Shown: piece by piece, positions 8,754 through 13,955 of the stretch
How the letters are laid out: each line of letters starts with the position of its first letter
How positions within the stretch are numbered: position 1 is the first letter of the stretch
Source of the DNA: Haplosporangium gracile
Lineage: Eukaryota > Mortierellomycota > Mortierellomycetes > Mortierellales > Mortierellaceae
Reading direction: 5' to 3'
DNA length: 13,955 nt
NCBI GenBank assembly: GCA_015499985.1
Contig: JAAAUF010001023.1
Location: forward strand, 1 to 13,955
Program-made: the position numbers and the translations under genes
Notes under the pieces: model-generated
The model's input: the letters and a program-made list of their open reading frames with translations, nothing else
Database searches by the model: none
Told to the model about the DNA's origin: nothing

Positions 8754-10907
8754 TCATTTCTGAACAATCGACGCCTTCTTTTGTCCCAACATCTCCCGTA
8801 GGCGAGCCTTCCTCTGTCGAGTCGCAACATCATCTAATACCCGCTCCTGAAGACCCCTTACCACCTTCAACCGAGGCCAGCTCTTCATCATCCACTCCAG
8901 CTCACTCTCTCCAATACCAAAGTTCTGCCCATCAAACCCAAACTCTTCTAGACATACAAGCGTTGACAGCCGCTCCAGCCCCACCAAGAGAGACACCTCA
9001 AGCGCATTCATCTTCCTCACAATTTCTAGCGGTTGAAGAAGGCCAGGAAGAGGCCGATGCCTGTATCCCGATGCAAGGTCCAGCGTCACGAGGCGCCTCA
9101 GACTTGCAATCCTCCCATACACTGCCTTGTGCTGCTCCTGACGCCGATTGGCAAACTGCAAGACCTGTCGCTCATAGTCAGACTCCTTGCACCCAACAAA
9201 AGGAAGAGGCCGATGCCTGTATCCCGATGCAAGGTCCAGCGTCACGAGGCGCCTCAGACTTGCAATCCTCCCATACACTGCCTTGTGCTGCTCCTGACGC
9301 CGATTGGCAAACTGCAAGACCTGTCGCTCATAGTCAGACTCCTTGCACCCAACAAAATCTGGTCCTTTGATCATCTGAATGATTTCCTGTTCCTCGTTCG
9401 TCAAACAATAAAACCCAACTATCCGACACCGTAGCAGCTCCAAGTTCTGACAGACCCATGCTGGTTGGTTATCCAAAAGGCCGTCAGCTGCAATCATGCA
9501 TCGACTCGCGTCCGCCCGTTTCAAGCGAGAGCATGACTGGAGGATGACATTTAACGCGTTCAGCTCAGTCGTCCCCGGTTGTTCCTGGTTAGCTGGATTG
9601 GGTTCCACCTTGATCCACAAAGAGAATGTCTCCAGAAACCCACAGCCTCGTCCGATCGCTGTCGCCGTCTCTATGTCCAGCTCCTAGATCGAAAGGATCG
9701 TCAAATACGGTACTAACCGGAGCACACCCAGCAACACATTGACGGTCGACCCTGGTAGCCTTGATAAATCAATCTCCAGCTCCTTCAACCGACTCTTGTG
9801 ACGACCTTGTTCCACCACTGCGGTCTCCTTCTCCCCTGATTCTCGTTCACCGTCTATCAATGATCTCGTTCCTACTGCCGTTATTGTCTCTATGTTTGAA
9901 GTAACGAGTCGTCCAAGACTCAGCCGATCCAGATGCGCAAACCGTCTCAAAAGTTCGTCCACCCTATCGCTCTCCATCGGACCCCAGATTTCCAGAATCT
10001 TAAGGTTCATAGATTGACGACCATTGCTGAGATCGTCATCCAGTAATGTCCATCCGCTTCCAATAAGGTGACCCCAAGTCAAGTACTTCTCCAGCATCGG
10101 TACCGATCTCATCAACCGGTTCAGCTTCAACATCACTATCTCATTCCTCAACACCTTCAACTGCTTCATCCCGTCAAGCGTGTGATATAAGAAGTTGTGA
10201 TCCACAACCCTGCAAGATCCCATAATACTCCAGCGCATACTCAACGATCGGATTCCCTGTCGGCTTTGACGCACCAGCAGCCAGAAGTGTTGGTTCGACT
10301 CCCAATCCTTGATTTGTTTAGCGACATGCCGAAAGGCTCCCATCCTCGCTTCAAAGACGCCTTCCAGGACAGGCGAAAGGATGGGGGGCATGCCTATTGC
10401 TCGCGCTTGTTCTCGCTCTGCTGCCTGTTCCTCCCGCGTGAGAGCATTTATCCGTTTGTTTTCTGCCTGCTCCTTAGGGGATATGACATTGACTAAGGAG
10501 ACCTCCAGATCCTGCAATTGTGTACAGGAATAGAACTTTCCTCCAGTACCTGCCGCCATAGCCACCTCAGAGACAATCGCAAGCAGCTCCAGTCGACTCA
10601 AGAAAAGTTGCCGAATATGACACCCGTACTTTTCAAACATCCTCTGTATTCTGGCTGTTTCCTCTTGCTGCTGTTGTTCGCTGTCGGCGTCTAGAGTAGG
10701 AGATATCCTCATGACGAGGTTCGGCCAGCTGTAGAGTGAGTCGTTGATGTGATGCCAGAGTAGAGGGATAAAGGTCCGGTTCCAGTGTTGACAGACGCAC
10801 ACTACAGTGAGGAGGCCTGGTGGTGTCAGATATGCACCGACATAAGTCATGATTTCAGGGATCCACGGGGTGATGCCGTTAGCTGGCGAATCCTGCTTTA
10901 ACAACAT
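8754..10907 (-). pseudogene. F-box-like/LRR protein gene (copy 2), interrupted by an in-frame TAG and carrying an internal duplication
   Basis: Putative SCF substrate-receptor protein by family. The preferred start is ATG 10905-10907, because MLLKQDSPANGITPWIPEIM places the F-box-like domain (about residues 16-55: IPEIMTYVGAYLTPPGLL, CQHWNRTFIPLLWHHINDSL) right at the N-terminus. The frame stays open upstream to an ATG at 11084, but that extension looks unconserved. Irregular LRRs follow. At codon 408 a TAG (9684-9686) stops the frame after VPYLTILSI; the same frame resumes at once (ELDIETATAIGRGCG) and runs 309 codons to TGA at 8754-8756. The C-terminal half matches copy 1 (LEEFGFDGQNFGIG; ELEWMMKSWPRLKVVRG), so both halves belong to one ancestral gene. 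It also holds a 52-residue exact tandem duplication. Without that, the gene would be about 664 codons, close to copy 1 (about 645). The gap to copy 1 is about 170 bp, head to tail. If transcribed it would give a 407-residue product lacking the C-terminal LRRs. Confidence 0.75.
9045..9357 (-). repeat. Perfect 156-bp in-frame tandem duplication within F-box/LRR copy 2
   Basis: The segment 9045-9200 is repeated without any difference at 9201-9356, and the match extends one further base (A at 9357). 156 bp is 52 codons, so the frame is kept. The duplicated peptide starts FVGCKESDYERQVLQF and ends ASGYRHRPLP. Two identical copies in an otherwise diverged, broken gene imply a very recent event, or a collapse/expansion artefact in assembly. 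Confidence 0.95.
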
Positions 10908-11084
10908 CTTTTCCTGTCCGGCGTGGTGGTTACGTGGGAAAGTCTGGAGGGGATGAGCGAAAAGAAAGGAAAGAAGCGAGTCGAAAGACGCTTCCATTGG
11001 AGTGGAAATGCATAAGCCACCCGTCTCCCCGTTTCTCGTCTGTTTTTTCATCCATACGCAGCCGCGCATGAGCATCCAAGACAT

Positions 11085-11510
11085 ATCCGAGACTGATAAG
11101 CATCGTTGGTCGGTGATCGTTGGAAAAGTTCACTCGCACCTTACACCTCCGCTCTTACGTCGACGACCCTCTCTCGACCATGGTGCCTTTGTTGCTGCTT
11201 GTTCACTCTTACATGTTGGGGACTGAATGGCGTCTGGCATCAGCCCTGGATTCGGTGCACACCCGTGGGCTCATAATGGTATCGTACTGCTCTTTTTTGG
11301 CAACTCAATTGCTCGCCAAAGTCAAGCCTATCGACAGAGCCTCAAAGAAGGTTTCTAGGCCGCTTCTTTGTCCAGGACTACGCGCCAATGCTATTACATG
11401 CTTGTGCTGCGCACTCTTTTACAGGGGTTCACTGCGAGACTCCTTAAAAGACTCTACTGCGTACTCTGTTACACGGCTCTATGCGTATTTTTTGCTATAT
11501 CATGAGGAGG
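11085..11510. other. Intergenic stretch with no supported gene
   Basis: This lies upstream of F-box/LRR copy 2 and up to the left inverted repeat. A plus-strand frame of 149 codons (11120-11569) crosses it and runs into the repeat. Its product has no recognisable domain, and the frame is not delimited by plausible regulatory sequence. The minus strand should contain copy 2's promoter and leader, but no TATA box or pyrimidine tract stands out. Confidence 0.5.
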
Positions 11511-11817
11511 CTTACAAGGACTTTGGGCACCGGCTACCCCTTACCTCGGTTAGGCGCCGGCTGCACTGATCCAAGAGCGCTTGGTTAGGGGGACATCGGA
11601 GTGAGGATCGGACAGGACATCTACGGGAGCAGGAGTTCAGCCTGGTGCTGGAGACAAGACGTCCCTTTGTCGAGGGACAAGGTAAGTGTCTTCACCGAGC
11701 ACCAATGCTGCTGCCAGTGGTTTTGTTCTTGCTGTCTTCCACCGCCAACCCCTCTCTAAACAATGTTGGTCCTGTTGTCCATGTGCCCTTGTGCTTTCTC
11801 GTAGACTGGCTCTCCTC
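11511..11817 (+). repeat. Left copy of the inverted repeat
   Basis: It runs from ttacaaggactttgggcacc through gacatcggagtgag, ggtgctggagacaagacg and accgagcaccaatgctgctg to gtagactggctctcctc. Aligned by eye with the reverse complement of 13532-13839 it differs at about 43 of 308 positions (about 86% identity), mostly transitions. GCACCGGCT occurs at 11527-11535, GCGCCGGCT at 11554-11562, and a decayed third version at about 11602-11612. Similarity fades after about 11817, though weak matches may continue to about 11870. Confidence 0.85.
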
Positions 11818-11869
11818 GGCAACCGCCCTCTTCCTCCCCTGCACAATTTTAGCCCTCTGGATATGCACA

Positions 11870-12766
11870 CCCAAAGGGCGTAGTGATTAGGTACTTCAAG
11901 CAATAGAGTGCCTCTTCCATATCTGTTTCTTCGGTCGATTGGCATAAACGCACACATACGTATACGTAATGAGAAAGTACTGCAAAGGGCGTGTTGTATA
12001 TGCAATAACAAGAACGATATGATGTTATTCAAACTTGCCAGGCAAACAGAAAGACGGTAATAAAGGTAGTATACCGGCAAAGGGAAAGAGAAAAGGTGGT
12101 CGCAAAGGTGCAATGATAAAAGCGAGAAGAGGAAGACGCAAAGGAAGATGAAGAAAGACGAGAACAGTGCAGGCGAGGGTTCAAAGGGAAGAGAGTGGGC
12201 TCAATTTGACGACCGGGTAACGAGTTTCTTCTAGCTCTGAACGGCAAGGCGCTTTGCTATTCATTAATTCATCATCGGCGACAATAGCAGGTTCCAGGAT
12301 GTGTTATAGTAGTTGACTTGTCGAGCAACACAATTGAGAAGATGGAGCATGGGTGCACACAACTCTCTTCTTTTGTCCAACATGTATTCGGTGGCAATCA
12401 ATGCTCGCTTGAAAAAAGAAAGGAAAAGGACAGCACAAGAAAAGAAACTCCCCCTCCTTTTTTTTCCTTTGATAAGATGACCTTATCTCAGTAAAAATGG
12501 GCTTGTTCTTCTTCATGGAAAACAAGCTCTTGCTACCTATCAATGTGTCTCAACAGCAAAGACGCAATGGTGCTATGCATCAATATTTCCTCCTCCCTCT
12601 CTTCATGTCCTTTGACCGGATAGAAGGGCCGGGGGATATCTATCTCTCATGCCCTCACTCGGATAAGCTGGCTTGTAGGATTACAAGAGTCAAGGACAAG
12701 ACCAAGCGCATATAGTTGACAGAGACTGCTAGGTCGTCGCCAGTATCATGACCTGTCAGAGCTAAG
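11870..12766. other. Interior stretch without a supported gene; purine-rich tract
   Basis: Nothing here reads as an intact gene. From about 12035 to 12200 the plus strand is markedly purine-rich (for example gaaagacgagaacag, gagaagaggaagacg), so the minus strand is pyrimidine-rich and could mimic a fungal promoter. About 12403-12480 has alternating A-rich and C/T-rich runs. Frames of 60-158 codons on either strand are low-complexity or overlap the repeat and were not accepted. No tRNA cloverleaf or other RNA gene was recognised. Confidence 0.45.
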
Positions 12767-13430
12767 GATTTGATCGTTGAAGGTATTCCAATTGATGAGT
12801 CGACTGGCTAAGACGCGGAGAAAAATAATATCCGGGTCAATGTATTCACACCACAGCCTCATGTACCCTCACTAGAAGTCAACGGGAATGTCAGGGTATA
12901 CAGGATACTGTGGGACACTCGATTCAAGGCAACCGCGCGTGAGCCTTCCACGACTTCCTAAAAGGGTGACTTAACTGATACTTCGAACATTCTTACAATC
13001 CGACAAGTTGGACAGGAAACCCCCTATTCAACAACCTCATCCGCTTTAAGGATGCGACCTGCTGTTATACCGTCGCCACCATCATGGGCTCATCGACTTT
13101 TCTCCTCTTACTGGCATTGTCATCGACCTCTAGCTCTAACGTACTGGGCTTACTATCAAGTCTTGTCGTTACCTAGTCAGGGCGACTCTTACATCGTGAC
13201 ACTAGCCTTCACTTGAACGATGGTTATTATTCGAATACCACCAACCTCATGTCCAGGACCAACCTCAAAAGTATTTTCTATGAAGGACCAAGTTAGACTC
13301 ATTTGGGTCCCCTAACCACCGACTTCGGCAGTGACATCAATAACAGCGCCATATGCCAACTCCGCTTGCTCAGAACTGTATCTAGGACTGAACCTCTCTT
13401 TATTATTGTTTTTGCTAGCCATTCACAGAT
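12767..13430 (+). pseudogene. Possible degenerate gene relic, function unrecognised
   Basis: One plus-strand frame from 12767 to 13216 has only three stops in 150 codons (12809-12811, 12959-12961, 13214-13216) and includes non-repetitive, protein-like stretches such as GNVRVYRILWDTRFKATA and NILTIRQVGQETP. A second forward frame is open and protein-like from about 13030 to 13173 (NNLIRFKDATCCYTVATIMG) and again from 13303 (GPLTTDFGSDINNS). Scattered coding-like blocks in different forward frames are what a decayed gene with small indels leaves behind, but chance is not excluded. I do not recognise the family. It sits between the two inverted repeats, so it could be old cargo or host sequence. 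Confidence 0.25.
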
Positions 13431-13531
13431 CATTCGGCTTGTGATAATAACAGTTTATTACAAGTCCGTGCATCGGATGCATCAACATTGGGCTGGCCAA
13501 AACAGTGGAGACGAAGAAGAAGGAGGTTGTG

Positions 13532-13839
13532 GAGGAGAGCCAGTCTACGGGAAAACAAAATGCACACGGACAACAGGATCAACATTATTTAGAAAGGGGC
13601 TGACGGTGGAGGACAGCAAGAACAAAAATCATTGGCAGCAGCATTGGTGCTCGGTGAAGGCACTTGCCTTATCTCTCGGCAAAGGGGCGTCTTGTCTCCA
13701 GCACCAAGCTGAACTCCTACTCCCATAGATGCCCTGGCCGGTGCTCACTCCGATGTCCCCCCAACCAAGCACTCTTGGTTTAATGCAGCCGGTGCCCAAC
13801 CGAGACAAAGAATAGCCGGTGCTCAGAGTCCTTGTAGGC
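13532..13839 (-). repeat. Right copy of the inverted repeat
   Basis: Reverse-complement partner of 11511-11817. The motif AGCCGGTGC (reverse complement of GCACCGGCT) occurs three times near its outer end: 13736-13744 (as GGCCGGTGC), 13787-13795 and 13814-13822, spaced 51 and 27 bp. The left copy has the two outermost sites at the same 27-bp spacing. The right copy keeps all three recognisably, so it may be closer to the active ancestral end. Confidence 0.85.
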
Positions 13840-13903
13840 CCTCCCACGCCTTGTCGTTTCCACAAAGAGAAAAAAAACGAAAACAAACAGCATAGACAAT
13901 ATT

Positions 13904-13955
13904 CTACTTGCCTTTCAGGTCCTTGATCCGCTGATGGTGCCGTCGGTGTCCTTGA
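13904..13955. other. Right edge: possible start of another gene, strand undecided
   Basis: On the plus strand, ctacttgcctttcag (ending 13918) is a good 3' splice-site sequence, followed by an open frame to the window edge (GTC CTT GAT CCG CTG...). On the minus strand a frame open from the edge ends at TAG 13904-13906 with a basic tail, RRHHQRIKDLKGK. Only about 50 bases are visible, so neither can be preferred. Confidence 0.15.

Larger units (their letters stand above)
11511..13839. mobile_element. Candidate long-inverted-repeat element, non-autonomous or decayed
   Basis: Two copies of a roughly 308-bp sequence lie in inverted orientation at the ends of this 2.33-kb stretch. The interior (about 11818-13531) has no frame long enough for a transposase on either strand, and no transposase motif was seen. 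Outer ends carry clustered GCACCGGCT motifs, as expected for subterminal transposase-binding sites. Inverted repeats this long are typical of Mutator-like elements, but no target-site duplication could be found by eye at the outer edges (just left of 11511, just right of 13839). The superfamily is therefore not assigned. Two independent insertions of one short repeat in opposite directions would look the same. Confidence 0.5.

Noticed and set aside
8720..9370. Plus-strand frame of 216 codons containing a repeated 52-residue block
   Set aside because: It is the antisense reading of F-box/LRR copy 2. Its repeat is the same 156-bp duplication, and its S/P/Q-rich product has no recognisable family, whereas the minus strand shows F-box/LRR homology to copy 1.
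9687..9716. A possible 30-nt GT...AG intron that would remove the TAG of F-box/LRR copy 2 (gtaccgtatt...gatctag)
   Set aside because: It ends with AG exactly at the stop and keeps frame, but 30 nt is far below the 98-342 nt introns of this window, has no branch-point sequence, and the removed residues (VPYLTILSI) look like normal LRR sequence.
10908..11084. N-terminal extension of F-box/LRR copy 2 to the ATG at 11084
   Set aside because: The frame is open, but the 59 extra residues lack similarity to copy 1, and the ATG at 10907 puts the F-box at the expected N-terminal position. It remains possible.
11120..11569. Plus-strand frame of 149 codons
   Set aside because: No domain, no homology I recognise, and it runs into the left inverted repeat; it looks like a chance open frame.
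11637..12113. Minus-strand frame of 158 codons
   Set aside because: Its C-terminal half is the left inverted repeat and its N-terminal half a pyrimidine-rich tract read as F/L/S-rich sequence; no supported function.
12035..12200. Purine-rich tract as a retrotransposon polypurine tract
   Set aside because: There are no direct long terminal repeats; the flanking repeats are inverted, and no reverse transcriptase or integrase motif is present.
1..13955. CRISPR array, tRNA or rRNA genes
   Set aside because: No regularly spaced short repeats, no cloverleaf-like segment with a T-loop consensus in context, and no rRNA sequence recognised.

Overview
This is a fungal nuclear window. The spliced gene on the left has roughly 100-nt GT...AG introns, strong C-ending codon bias and clear RNA polymerase I homology. 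The right side holds an F-box/leucine-rich-repeat (LRR) family of the kind that is greatly expanded in Mortierella-type fungi (Mortierellomycotina). The phylum placement is my inference from protein style and gene architecture; no marker search was possible.

Layout. Bases 1-454 are a promoter and 5' leader with pyrimidine-rich tracts. Bases 455-6466 (+) hold a complete six-exon gene for the largest subunit of RNA polymerase I (RPA190/A190 type, 1745 residues by my splice model), with its zinc sites, catalytic NADFDGD loop, bridge helix and trigger loop all visible. It is convergent, with a 176-bp gap, to two head-to-tail minus-strand paralogues of an F-box-like/LRR family. Both look broken. 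The first (about 6643-8580) has its F-box in a different frame from its LRR body, and the frame changes at a six-base homopolymer. The second (about 8754-10907) carries one in-frame TAG in mid-gene and a perfect 156-bp in-frame tandem duplication.

The right third (about 11.1-13.96 kb) has no convincing intact gene. Two copies of a roughly 308-bp repeat, about 86% identical by eye and in inverted orientation, sit at 11511-11817 and 13532-13839. They flank about 1.7 kb with no recognisable transposase. Their outer ends carry clustered GCACCGGCT motifs. The simplest reading is a non-autonomous or decayed long-inverted-repeat transposon, possibly around or beside an unrecognised gene relic (about 12767-13430).

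The window therefore joins one conserved housekeeping gene for rRNA transcription to a fast-evolving, pseudogenising accessory stretch. I found no operon-like cooperation between the genes and no clear new molecular system. The observations most worth checking are the two broken F-box genes, the exact duplication and the inverted-repeat element.
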